From positions 1-6,806 of the forward strand of contig CAMXUZ010000003.1 in NCBI GenBank assembly GCA_947251855.1: DNA of 6,806 bases, written 5' to 3'. Every line of letters begins with the position of its first letter. Position 1 is the stretch's first letter. Shown piece by piece: positions 1 to 6,327 of the stretch. Both the position numbers and the translations under genes were made by a program. A model generated the notes under the pieces. The model saw nothing but the letters and a program-made list of their open reading frames with translations. It ran no database searches and was not told the origin of the DNA. This DNA comes from an uncultured Ruaniaceae bacterium. Lineage in GTDB: Bacteria > Actinomycetota > Actinomycetes > Actinomycetales > Beutenbergiaceae.

Positions 1-9
1 AGGGATGAG

Positions 10-705
10 ATGACCGCGGAAACAGCTCAGCAAAGCAAATCCCAGCTCGCTTACGAGTGGATCAAACAACGGATCACGAGCCAGGACTTCACCCCCGGAT
101 ACCGGCTCGTGCTCGGCGCGATCGCCGCGGAGCTCGGGATGTCCGTGGTGCCCGTGCGCGAAGCTATCCGCCAATTAGAGGCCGAAGGGATGGTGACCTT
201 CACTCGGAACGTCGGTGCCCACGTGTCGATGGTGGACCTCGCGCAATACCGCGACAGCATGGAGACCCTGGGCTACCTCGAGGGGGCGGCCACCGCGCTG
301 GCAGCTCCGCACCTCACCGAGGCGGATGTGCGGGTAGCGCGGGCGATCAACGCGGAGATGACCGCGCAGCTCGACCATCTCAACCCGCAGGTGTTCACCG
401 CGTTGAACCAGAAATTCCACGCCGCACTCTACAAGCGATGCACGAACGCGCGCCTGCTCGACCTCGTCGAGGCGGAGTGGGCGCGGCTGGGATACCTGCG
501 CGATTCGAGCTTCACGCGCGTGCCCGAGCGTGCGAAGGAATCGGTCCGGGAACACGAACACATCATTCGCCTTATCGAAGCATCCGCACCGATCGAAGAG
601 ATCGAAGTCGCTGCGCGTGACCACCAGATCGCAACACTCGGCGCCTATCTCAGCCAAGAACCGTCACTTACAGGGCTCACCGAACCAGGAGTTTCACATG
701 ACTGA
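10..705 (+). CDS. GntR-family transcriptional regulator, FCD subfamily
   Basis: This 231-residue protein is probably a ligand-responsive DNA-binding repressor or activator of the adjoining hpa genes. Residues 12-73 form the winged helix-turn-helix; the GntR signature VPVREAIRQLEAEG is at residues 47-60. Residues about 80-215 form the all-helical FCD ligand domain. The usual metal-site histidines are visible as H137 (KFHAAL), H183 (EHEHII) and H205 (RDHQI). The position four residues before H137, often Asp, is Asn133. An AGGGA ribosome-site-like stretch lies at 1-5, cut by the window edge. The stop overlaps the hpaE start by 8 bp, which implies co-transcription and translational coupling. E. 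coli hpa genes use a MarR-type HpaR and an AraC-type HpaA, so this regulator differs in family. Its effector is unknown; a pathway intermediate is an inference from position. The family call is firm, the target only likely. Confidence 0.93.
   Translation: MTAETAQQSKSQLAYEWIKQRITSQDFTPGYRLVLGAIAAELGMSVVPVREAIRQLEAEGMVTFTRNVGAHVSMVDLAQYRDSMETLGYLEGAATALAAPHLTEADVRVARAINAEMTAQLDHLNPQVFTALNQKFHAALYKRCTNARLLDLVEAEWARLGYLRDSSFTRVPERAKESVREHEHIIRLIEASAPIEEIEVAARDHQIATLGAYLSQEPSLTGLTEPGVSHD
687..691 (+). promoter_or_regulatory. Ribosome binding site of hpaE
   Basis: AGGAG lies 6 bp before the ATG at 698, inside the 3' end of the regulator gene. It supports that start over the much longer upstream reading frame, whose extra 56 residues overlap the regulator and have no family similarity. 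Confidence 0.75.
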
Positions 706-2257
706 CGCATCACTTGGTCACCGCAAGCCGGCAGACCTCCCCGAACGCATCCAGCACTATATCGACGGCGCGTTCGTCGACTCCGCCGACGGGGCGACCT
801 TCGACGTGCTCGATCCGGTAACGAACGCAACCTACGTCGGGGCCGCAGCAGGGAAGAAGGCCGACATCGACCTCGCTGTGGAAGCAGCCCAGCGGGCCTT
901 CACCGAGGGACCCTGGCCCAGGATGCTCCCGCGGGAGCGCTCCCGGATCCTGCACAAGATCGCTGACATCGTCGAATCCCGTGACCAGCGCCTGGCTGAA
1001 CTGGAGTCCTTCGACTCAGGGCTGCCCATCTCCCAGGCGCTGGGCCAGGCGCGCCGGGCTGCGGAAAACTTCCGGTTCTTCGCCGACCTCGTCGTCGCCC
1101 AAGCCGACGACACCTACAAGGTGCCGGGCCGGCAGATCAACTACGTCAACCGCAAACCGATCGGCGTCGCCGGGCTCATTACGCCGTGGAACACCCCGTT
1201 CATGCTCGAATCGTGGAAGCTCGGGCCCGCTCTGGCGACGGGGAACACCGTCGTGCTCAAGCCCGCGGAGTTCACCCCGCTCTCGGCCTCACTGTGGGCA
1301 GGCATATTCGAAGAAGCCGGATTGCCCCGAGGGGTCTTCAACCTCGTCAACGGGTTCGGTGAGGACGCCGGTGATGCGCTGGTCAAGCACCCGGACGTCC
1401 CCCTCATCTCCTTCACCGGTGAATCCACGACCGGCCAGATCATCTTCGGTAACGCCGCTCCCTTCCTCAAAGGTCTCTCGATGGAACTCGGTGGGAAATC
1501 GCCGGCGATCGTGTTCGCCGACGCCAACCTCGAGGACGCGATCAACGCGACGATCTTCGGGGTCTTCTCCCTCAACGGCGAACGCTGCACCGCTGGCTCG
1601 CGGATTCTCGTGGAGCGGGCGATCTACGACGAATTCGTGGAGAAGTACGCGGCCCAGGCCAAGCGCGTGAAGGTCGGCTATCCCCACGAGCCAGAGACCG
1701 AGGTCGGGGCGCTGGTACACCCCGAGCACTACGAAAAGGTGATGAGCTACGTCGAGATCGGAAAGACCGAGGGCCGGCTCGTCGCCGGAGGCGGTCGTCC
1801 CGAGGGCTTCGACACAGGCAACTTCGTGCAACCGACCGTGTTCGCCGACGTCGGAGTGGACGCGCAGATCTTCCAGGAAGAGATCTTCGGCCCCGTCGTC
1901 GCCATCACCCCGTTCGATTCGGAGGAAGAAGCGCTCGAACTCGCGAACGGCGTGCGCTACGGCCTCGCCGCGTACCTGTGGACCAACGACCTCAAGCGCG
2001 CACACAACTTCGCCCACGACATCGAGGCAGGCATGGTGTGGCTGAACTCCAACAACGTGCGCGACCTGCGGACCCCGTTCGGAGGCGACAAGGCCTCCGG
2101 CCTGGGCCACGAAGGTGGCTATCGCTCGATCGACTTCTACACCGATCAGCAAGCCGTGCACATCAATCTCGGCGAGGTGCACAATCCCACCTTCGGAAAG
2201 AGCGAAGATTCCAGCCCGAAGGAGGAGGCGGCGGGCGCGAGGAGGCTGGGACTCTAG
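698..2257 (+). CDS. hpaE: 5-carboxymethyl-2-hydroxymuconate semialdehyde dehydrogenase
   Basis: This cytoplasmic NAD-dependent aldehyde dehydrogenase of 519 residues oxidises the HpaD ring-cleavage product to 5-carboxymethyl-2-hydroxymuconate. Aldehyde dehydrogenase landmarks occur in order: PWN with N165, the coenzyme-binding LKPAE with K188, FTGESTTG at 239-246, the general base E263 in MELGGKSP, the nucleophile C297 in NGERCTAGSR, and EEIFGPV at 394-400. The NGERCTAGSR block, VRDLRTPFGG near 454-463, HEGGYRS at 471-477 and the ending NPTFGK resemble E. coli HpaE as I recall it, favouring this substrate over general aldehydes. The start at 698 has a good ribosome site; the frame is open further upstream (to an ATG at 530) but that part overlaps the regulator. 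Residues 502-519 are an extra charged tail past the usual family end. A related 2-hydroxymuconate semialdehyde dehydrogenase is the main alternative, but hpaD, hpaH and hpaI next door argue for hpaE. Confidence 0.94.
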   Translation: MTDASLGHRKPADLPERIQHYIDGAFVDSADGATFDVLDPVTNATYVGAAAGKKADIDLAVEAAQRAFTEGPWPRMLPRERSRILHKIADIVESRDQRLAELESFDSGLPISQALGQARRAAENFRFFADLVVAQADDTYKVPGRQINYVNRKPIGVAGLITPWNTPFMLESWKLGPALATGNTVVLKPAEFTPLSASLWAGIFEEAGLPRGVFNLVNGFGEDAGDALVKHPDVPLISFTGESTTGQIIFGNAAPFLKGLSMELGGKSPAIVFADANLEDAINATIFGVFSLNGERCTAGSRILVERAIYDEFVEKYAAQAKRVKVGYPHEPETEVGALVHPEHYEKVMSYVEIGKTEGRLVAGGGRPEGFDTGNFVQPTVFADVGVDAQIFQEEIFGPVVAITPFDSEEEALELANGVRYGLAAYLWTNDLKRAHNFAHDIEAGMVWLNSNNVRDLRTPFGGDKASGLGHEGGYRSIDFYTDQQAVHINLGEVHNPTFGKSEDSSPKEEAAGARRLGL

Positions 2258-2319
2258 GACCAGCCGCTGCGCCGCCCGGGTGGAACAGTCACCGATAAAC
2301 GTGGGTAGAAGAACGGCTC

Positions 2320-2337
2320 TGAATCATATTTGGTTCA
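2320..2337. promoter_or_regulatory. Operator-like imperfect palindrome upstream of hpaD
   Basis: TGAATCATATTTGGTTCA matches its own reverse complement at 14 of 18 positions, with perfect outer TGAA/TTCA arms. It ends 19 bp before the hpaD start, in the most AT-rich stretch of the 99-bp gap after hpaE. The dyad form and place suit a dimeric regulator, possibly the GntR protein at 10-705, but that link is inference. I saw no convincing -35/-10 pair, so an internal promoter is only possible. Confidence 0.45.
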
Positions 2338-2344
2338 TCAACGC

Positions 2345-2349
2345 AAGGA
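2345..2349 (+). promoter_or_regulatory. Ribosome binding site of hpaD
   Basis: AAGGA lies 7 bp before the ATG at 2357. It supports that start over the in-frame ATG at 2390, which has no Shine-Dalgarno sequence although it would give a length (364 residues) closer to the Brevibacterium fuscum enzyme. Confidence 0.65.
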
Positions 2350-2356
2350 AGCACAC

Positions 2357-3484
2357 ATGTCGTCACCAGCACATGTACCCAACCACTCGATGAAGATCGA
2401 TAACCCGATCCCGACCCCGCAGTCGCCGCCGCCGGACATCCTGCGCTGCGCATACATGGAGATCCAGGTCACTGACCTCGCGGCATCGCGGGAATTCTAC
2501 GTGGACGTCCTGGGCCTCGTCGTCACCGCGGAGGAGGAGAACGCGATCTATCTGCGCTCCTTCGAGGAGTTCATCCACCACAACCTCGTGCTGCGCCAGG
2601 GCCCCATCGCGGCGGTCGCGGCGTTCTCCTTCCGGGTGCGCAGCCCCGAGGAGCTCGACAAGGCGGAAGCCTTCTACGGCGAACTCGGTTGCCGAGTGGA
2701 ACGCAAACAAGACGGGTTCGTCAAGGGAATCGGCGATTCCGTCCGCGTAGAAGACCCCCTGGGATTCCCGTACGAATTCTTCTACGAGGCCCGGCACGTC
2801 GAGCGCCTCGCATGGCGCTACGACCTGTACAACCCGGGTGCGCTCGTCCGGCTCGACCACTTCAACCAGGTGACCCCGAACGTCCCCCGCGCCGTGGGCT
2901 ACATGGAGGACCTCGGATTCCGCACCACGGAGGACATCCAAGACTCCGAGGGCACGGTCTACGCCGCGTGGATGCGCCGTAAACCGACGGTGCACGACAC
3001 GGCGATGACGGGCGGCGATGGTCCGCGGATGCACCACATCGCGTTCGCGACCCACGAGAAACACAACATCCTCGCGATCTGCGACAAGCTCGGCGCGCTG
3101 CGCCGCTCGGACGCGATCGAACGCGGACCCGGTCGGCATGGGGTCTCCAACGCGTTCTACCTATATCTGCGCGACCCCGATGGGCACCGGGTGGAGATCT
3201 ACACCCAAGATTACTACACCGGCGACCCGGACAATCCCGTCGTCACGTGGGACGTCCACGACAACCAGCGCCGCGACTGGTGGGGCACCCCCGTCGTGCC
3301 CTCCTGGTATACCGACGCCTCCACAGTGCTCGACCTCGACGGCAATCCACAGGAGGTCATCTCTCGCACCGAAGATTCCGAACTGGCGGTGACGATCGGC
3401 GCCGACGGGTTCTCCTACACCCGCGAAGGGGAGGACATGCCCGATTACAAGAAGGGTGAGTACAAGCTCGGCCACCAGCTCTGA
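2357..3484 (+). CDS. hpaD: Homoprotocatechuate 2,3-dioxygenase (extradiol)
   Basis: This 375-residue vicinal-oxygen-chelate dioxygenase cleaves 3,4-dihydroxyphenylacetate next to its hydroxyls, giving 5-carboxymethyl-2-hydroxymuconate semialdehyde. The N-terminal, non-catalytic VOC domain covers about 30-150 and the catalytic one about 160-290. The metal triad is visible as H168 (DHFNQ), H227 (RMHHIAF) and E280 (HRVEIYTQ). The known second-sphere residues are also present: N170, H213, H261 (PGRHGVSN) and Y270. Each lies exactly 13 positions beyond its counterpart in the Brevibacterium fuscum enzyme (H155, H214, E267, N157, H200, H248, Y257), and long blocks such as EEFIHHNLVLRQGPIAAVAA look nearly identical to that protein from memory. 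The C-terminal region around 300-355 (DNQRRDWWG, SWYTDAS) also matches; in that family it lids the active site. Iron and manganese homologues share these ligands, so the metal cannot be read from sequence. The start may alternatively be 2390. Confidence 0.96.
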   Translation: MSSPAHVPNHSMKIDNPIPTPQSPPPDILRCAYMEIQVTDLAASREFYVDVLGLVVTAEEENAIYLRSFEEFIHHNLVLRQGPIAAVAAFSFRVRSPEELDKAEAFYGELGCRVERKQDGFVKGIGDSVRVEDPLGFPYEFFYEARHVERLAWRYDLYNPGALVRLDHFNQVTPNVPRAVGYMEDLGFRTTEDIQDSEGTVYAAWMRRKPTVHDTAMTGGDGPRMHHIAFATHEKHNILAICDKLGALRRSDAIERGPGRHGVSNAFYLYLRDPDGHRVEIYTQDYYTGDPDNPVVTWDVHDNQRRDWWGTPVVPSWYTDASTVLDLDGNPQEVISRTEDSELAVTIGADGFSYTREGEDMPDYKKGEYKLGHQL

Positions 3485-3529
3485 GCATCACGTCAATCGA
3501 CACGCCGCACCGACCTGAAAGAAGGGGTT

Positions 3530-4315
3530 ATGCTCCCGCACGAGACGATCATCGCGATCGCCGACGAGCTTGCTGAAGCTGAAGCGAACCGGCAGACCAT
3601 TCCGCTCCTGACCGCTCGCTACCCGCAGATGACGATCGAGGACTCCTACGCCGTCCAAAATGAATGGCGCCGCCGCGGACAGGAGGCCGGCCGGCGACTC
3701 GTCGGGCGTAAGATCGGGCTCACCTCCAAGGTGATGCAAGCCGCGACCGGGATCACTGAGCCTGATTACGGTGCGATCTTCGACGACATGGTCTACGAGA
3801 ACGGGTCGGTCATCGAGTTCGACCGGTTCACAGGCGTGCGGATCGAGGTGGAGCTCGCGTTCGTCCTCGCGGCGGACCTGCGGGGGCCGAACACGAACGT
3901 GTTCGACGTGATACGGGCGACCGAATACGTGATTCCCGCCCTGGAGGTCCTTTCCTCGCGGATCGAACTTCAGGGGCGCACGATCGTCGACACGATCAGT
4001 GACAACGCGGCAATGGGCGCGATGGTGTATGGGGGAAACCCCACCCGGCCACACGACGTTGACCTGCGCTGGGTCTCCGCGCTGCTCTATCGGAACGAGG
4101 CCATCGAGGAATCCGGGGTCGCCGCCGCCGTCCTCAACCACCCCGCCGCCGGCGTGGCCTGGCTCGCGAACAAGCTCGCCTCCCACGACGACGGGCTCTG
4201 CGCCGGTGATGTGATCCTCGCCGGTTCCTTCACCCGACCCATATGGGTGGAACGGGGGGACACGGTGCTGTGCGATTACGGTTCGATGGGGGCGATCTCA
4301 TGCCGCTTCGAATGA
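3530..4315 (+). CDS. hpaH: 2-oxo-hept-4-ene-1,7-dioate hydratase
   Basis: This 261-residue enzyme of the fumarylacetoacetate-hydrolase-like hydratase group adds water to 2-oxohept-4-ene-1,7-dioate, giving 4-hydroxy-2-oxoheptanedioate, the HpaI substrate. It aligns by eye with E. coli HpaH almost end to end: TIEDSYAVQ at 35-43, GRKIGLTSK at 59-67, EPDYGAIFDDM at 77-87, RIEVELAFVLA at 104-114, DTISDNAA at 154-161, VLNHPAAGVAWLANKLA at 201-217, and the end GSMGAISCRF. Probable divalent-metal ligands are E106, E108 and E139, with K61 a likely catalytic lysine. A loop near residues 142-152 is several residues shorter than in E. coli. AGAAGGGG stands very close to the ATG (2-4 bp). The gene follows hpaD after 45 bp and overlaps hpaI. 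A 2-hydroxypenta-2,4-dienoate hydratase is a relative, but context and the near-full match favour HpaH. Confidence 0.94.
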   Translation: MLPHETIIAIADELAEAEANRQTIPLLTARYPQMTIEDSYAVQNEWRRRGQEAGRRLVGRKIGLTSKVMQAATGITEPDYGAIFDDMVYENGSVIEFDRFTGVRIEVELAFVLAADLRGPNTNVFDVIRATEYVIPALEVLSSRIELQGRTIVDTISDNAAMGAMVYGGNPTRPHDVDLRWVSALLYRNEAIEESGVAAAVLNHPAAGVAWLANKLASHDDGLCAGDVILAGSFTRPIWVERGDTVLCDYGSMGAISCRFE

Positions 4316-5094
4316 CCCTGCGCGATCGCCTCGCCGCAGCCGACCGGGCGCTGGCGGGAATCTGGGTATGCTCCGGTTCGCCCCTCGTCGCGGAGATCTG
4401 CGCGGGATCAGGGATGGATTGGATCCTCATCGACATGGAGCATTCCCCGAACTCCCTAGAGTCGGTGACCGCCCAACTCCAGGCCGTCTCCGGGTATCCC
4501 AGCACGCCGGTGGTGCGGGTGCCGATCAACGATTGGGTGATCATCAAGCAGGTGCTCGACACCGGTGCCCAAAACATCCTCGTTCCGATGGTCTCCACCG
4601 CCGAGGACGCCCAGGCAGCCGTGGCGGCGATGCATTACCCACCCCGGGGCAGGCGCGGAGTAGGCTCGGCACTCGCGCGTTCCGCACGGTGGAATCGGGT
4701 CGATGACTACCTGCAGAACGCCTCCGAGCACGTTTCCCTGTTCGTCCAGGTCGAGACCGCGGCCGGGGTCGAGAACGCCGCGGAGATCGCCGCAGTCGAT
4801 GGTGTCGACGGCGTATTCGTCGGCCCCTCCGATCTCGCCGCTTCGATGGGGCATCTCGGGCAGCAGTCGCACCCCGAGGTCATCGGGGCCGTGAACGATA
4901 CTTTCGCGGCGGTGACCGGCGCGGGAAGGCCGGTAGGGGTGAACGCGTTCGATCCCGCCATCGCGCACACGTACATCGACGCCGGAGCGACCTTCGTGCT
5001 CGTCGGCGCGGACGTTGCGTTGCTCGCGCGAGGGTCGGACGCACTCGCTGCGAAGTTCGCTGCGGGAAGGGATGCCGAACGTGATTCGTACTAG
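4300..5094 (+). CDS. hpaI: 4-hydroxy-2-oxoheptane-1,7-dioate aldolase
   Basis: This class II metal-dependent aldolase of the HpcH/HpaI family cleaves 4-hydroxy-2-oxoheptanedioate to pyruvate and succinate semialdehyde, ending the pathway in the cytoplasm. It has 264 residues from this start. Catalytic positions match E. coli HpaI with a constant shift of three: H48 in LIDMEHSPN, R73 in VVRVPIND, and metal ligands E152 (QVETAAG) and D178 (GVFVGPSDLA). The block RRGVGSALARSARWNRVDDYLQ at 118-139 is also shared with the E. coli enzyme. The start is uncertain. ATG 4300 has GGGGG at 4288-4292, 7 bp upstream, and overlaps hpaH by 16 bp. ATG 4312 gives a classical ATGA overlap with the hpaH stop and 260 residues, against 262 in E. 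coli. Either way translation is coupled to hpaH. Other family members accept other 2-oxo acids, but the neighbours make the substrate clear. Confidence 0.94.
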   Translation: MPLRMTLRDRLAAADRALAGIWVCSGSPLVAEICAGSGMDWILIDMEHSPNSLESVTAQLQAVSGYPSTPVVRVPINDWVIIKQVLDTGAQNILVPMVSTAEDAQAAVAAMHYPPRGRRGVGSALARSARWNRVDDYLQNASEHVSLFVQVETAAGVENAAEIAAVDGVDGVFVGPSDLAASMGHLGQQSHPEVIGAVNDTFAAVTGAGRPVGVNAFDPAIAHTYIDAGATFVLVGADVALLARGSDALAAKFAAGRDAERDSY

Positions 5095-5113
5095 AGGCCA
5101 TACCAGGCCACGC

Positions 5114-5137
5114 GGGAGCCGTGAAGGGGTTGCTCCC
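5114..5137 (+). terminator. Weak hairpin after hpaI, possible terminator
   Basis: GGGAGC at 5114-5119 pairs perfectly with GCTCCC at 5132-5137 around a 12-nt loop, 19 bp after the hpaI stop. There is no T-run after it, so intrinsic termination is doubtful; it could slow transcription or protect the 3' end of the hpa mRNA. Its place between two functionally unrelated genes is the main reason to note it. Confidence 0.3.
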
Positions 5138-5178
5138 AGCGGGCAGAGGCAGAAAGCTTTAGTCCACTAACCACCTTT

Positions 5179-5183
5179 GGAGG
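5179..5183 (+). promoter_or_regulatory. Ribosome binding site of the GlsB-like gene
   Basis: GGAGG lies 5 bp before the ATG at 5189. It makes this the start, since the in-frame TTG at 5177 overlaps the site itself. Confidence 0.75.
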
Positions 5184-5188
5184 TATCA

Positions 5189-5449
5189 ATGGGTTTCATC
5201 GCGTTCCTCATTCTCGGTCTCATCTGCGGTGCGATCGCAAAAGCGATCCTTTCCGACCGCGCGCCAGGGGGATGGCTCGGAAGCCTCGTCGTCGGCGTGA
5301 TCGGCGCCTTCCTCGGCGGGTGGATCGGCTCGGTCGCGCTCGATACGGGCTTGGGAGACTTCTTCGAGATCAAGACCTGGTTGCTCGCCATCGGTGGCTC
5401 GCTCATCGTGCTCGTCATCTATGGGGCGCTCACCGGCCGCAAGGCCTGA
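5189..5449 (+). CDS. GlsB/YeaQ/YmgE family small membrane protein
   Basis: This 86-residue protein is almost entirely hydrophobic, with three predicted membrane helices at about 2-21, 28-51 and 63-81, joined by short loops (SDRAPGGW and a DTGLGDFFEIK segment). The opening GFIAFLILGLICGAIAK, the glycine-rich GGWLGSLVVGVIGAFLGGWIG and the short basic end GRKA are typical of the family called transglycosylase-associated protein, which in Gram-positive bacteria is linked to envelope stress; no molecular activity is established. It has its own strong ribosome site and lies 94 bp after hpaI and 107 bp before the cyclase gene. It has no evident role in aromatic breakdown. It may be an independent stress gene, or it may help the membrane cope with aromatic compounds; the sequence does not decide. 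I saw no clear promoter in front of it, so read-through from the hpa operon is possible. Confidence 0.88.
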   Translation: MGFIAFLILGLICGAIAKAILSDRAPGGWLGSLVVGVIGAFLGGWIGSVALDTGLGDFFEIKTWLLAIGGSLIVLVIYGALTGRKA

Positions 5450-5494
5450 GGGCTGAGCCCCGGAACGGTGGGGCAGACGGGCGCTGAAGGTCGC

Positions 5495-5500
5495 TATCAT
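5495..5500 (+). promoter_or_regulatory. Possible -10 element for the cyclase unit
   Basis: TATCAT matches five of six bases of the TATAAT consensus and would place the transcription start at about 5506-5508, right at the left edge of the 28-bp palindrome. No good -35 hexamer is seen 16-18 bp upstream (the bases there are GGGCAGAC), so the promoter would need an activator or is wrongly placed. Confidence 0.35.
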
Positions 5501-5504
5501 CAAC

Positions 5505-5532
5505 GGATGGGCCCAGGCACCTGGGTCCATCC
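5505..5532. promoter_or_regulatory. 28-bp near-perfect inverted repeat, likely operator
   Basis: The 13-base arm GGATGGGCCCAGG at 5505-5517 is repeated in inverse at 5520-5532 with one mismatch (5511 against 5526, a G-T pair) around the 2-bp centre CA. It ends 8 bp before the ribosome site and 24 bp before the start codon of the cyclase gene. The near-absent loop and the lack of a following T-run argue against a terminator. Its position just after a -10-like hexamer fits an operator that blocks transcription of the cyclase/ThDP unit. In mRNA it could also fold into a strong 5'-leader hairpin next to the ribosome site. The binding protein is unknown. Confidence 0.6.
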
Positions 5533-5556
5533 TGCGACCAAAGGAGATCGTCCACC

Positions 5557-6327
5557 GTGTCTGTTCTGTCGAGGCTGATGACCGAAATCCGGGAGGGCGG
5601 CGTCGAGATCATCGACCTCACCGCCCCGCTCTCCAGCGAGACCCCGATCCTGGAACTTCCCGAACAGTTCGGCCAAACCGCCCAGTTCGAACTGGAAGAG
5701 ATTTCCCGCTACGACGACCGTGGTCCGGCCTGGTATTGGAATAACTTCCGCACCGGTGAACACACCGGGACCCACTTCGACGCCCCGAACCACTGGGCGA
5801 GCGGAAAGGATCTCGCCGATATCGCCTCGGTACCCGCACGCGACCTTCTCGCCCCCGCCGTCGTGCTCGACGTCACCGGCGAGGTGCAGGAGGATCCCGG
5901 GTTCATCATCGACCTCGAACACGTGCGCGCCTTCGAATCCGAACTCGGATCCTTCCCCACCGGCGGGTGGCTACTGTGCCGCACCGGGTGGTCCCAGCGG
6001 GAGGGCCAGCAGGCGATGATCAATAACACCGCCGACGGGCCCCTCAGCCCGGGTCTCTCCTCCGCGGCCGCGAAATACATCGCCGAAGAAACCCCGTTGC
6101 AAGGTCTCGGGGTGGAGACGGTCGGTACTGATGCCGGTGCGGCCGCCGGATTCGACCCGATCTTCCCGTGCCACGACTTCTTCATGGGCGCGGGCAAGTA
6201 CGGCCTCGCGCAGTTGCAGAACCTCGACCAACTCCCAACGACCGGTGCGGTCATCCTCGCCTCGCCGCTGAAGATCGTCACCGGCTCGGGCTCCCCGGCC
6301 CGGGTGCTCGCGCTGGTCGAACGGTGA
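5557..6327 (+). CDS. Cyclase family metal-dependent hydrolase (isatin hydrolase-like)
   Basis: This 256-residue protein belongs to the cyclase/kynurenine formamidase superfamily, whose members hydrolyse amide or lactam bonds with a bound divalent metal. The defining motif HTGTHFDAPNHW is at 69-80, giving metal ligands H69, H73 and D75 and the catalytic-type H79. The C-terminal part has GTDAG at 190-194, PCHDFFMGAGKYG at 204-216, NLDQLP at 222-227 and GSGSPARVLALV at 243-254. The Glu that acts as a second-metal ligand in kynurenine formamidases, 12 residues after the conserved His (here H206), aligns with Ala218, so a single metal site is likely, as in the isatin hydrolase branch. The start is GTG, with AAGGAG at 5541-5546 ten bases upstream. 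The gene is preceded by a 28-bp palindrome and overlaps the ThDP-enzyme gene by 4 bp. The family call is firm; the substrate is inference, and an unrelated lactam or amide is possible. Confidence 0.88.
   Translation: MSVLSRLMTEIREGGVEIIDLTAPLSSETPILELPEQFGQTAQFELEEISRYDDRGPAWYWNNFRTGEHTGTHFDAPNHWASGKDLADIASVPARDLLAPAVVLDVTGEVQEDPGFIIDLEHVRAFESELGSFPTGGWLLCRTGWSQREGQQAMINNTADGPLSPGLSSAAAKYIAEETPLQGLGVETVGTDAGAAAGFDPIFPCHDFFMGAGKYGLAQLQNLDQLPTTGAVILASPLKIVTGSGSPARVLALVER

Noticed and set aside
530..697. Upstream extension of the hpaE reading frame to an ATG at 530
   Set aside because: It lies inside the regulator gene in another frame, has no ribosome site or family similarity, and the ATG at 698 has a good AGGAG and the expected N-terminus.
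912..922. CCTGGCCCAGG palindrome resembling the arms of the 5505-5532 repeat
   Set aside because: It lies inside hpaE coding sequence, is short, and such GC palindromes are expected by chance here.
1289..2182. 297-codon open frame on the - strand
   Set aside because: It is antisense to hpaE, with His/Val/Arg/Asp-rich low-information sequence typical of shadow frames in GC-rich DNA and no recognisable domain.
3488..4186. 232-codon open frame on the - strand
   Set aside because: Shadow of hpaH, whose end-to-end family match leaves no doubt about the coding strand.
5095..5110. Direct repeat AGGCCA with 10-bp spacing after hpaI
   Set aside because: Six bases twice is not significant in GC-rich DNA, and nothing else nearby suggests a mobile element or attachment site.
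5450..5460. GGGCTGAGCCC mini-hairpin after the GlsB-like gene
   Set aside because: The stem is only four or five pairs with a tiny loop and no T-run, too weak to call a terminator.
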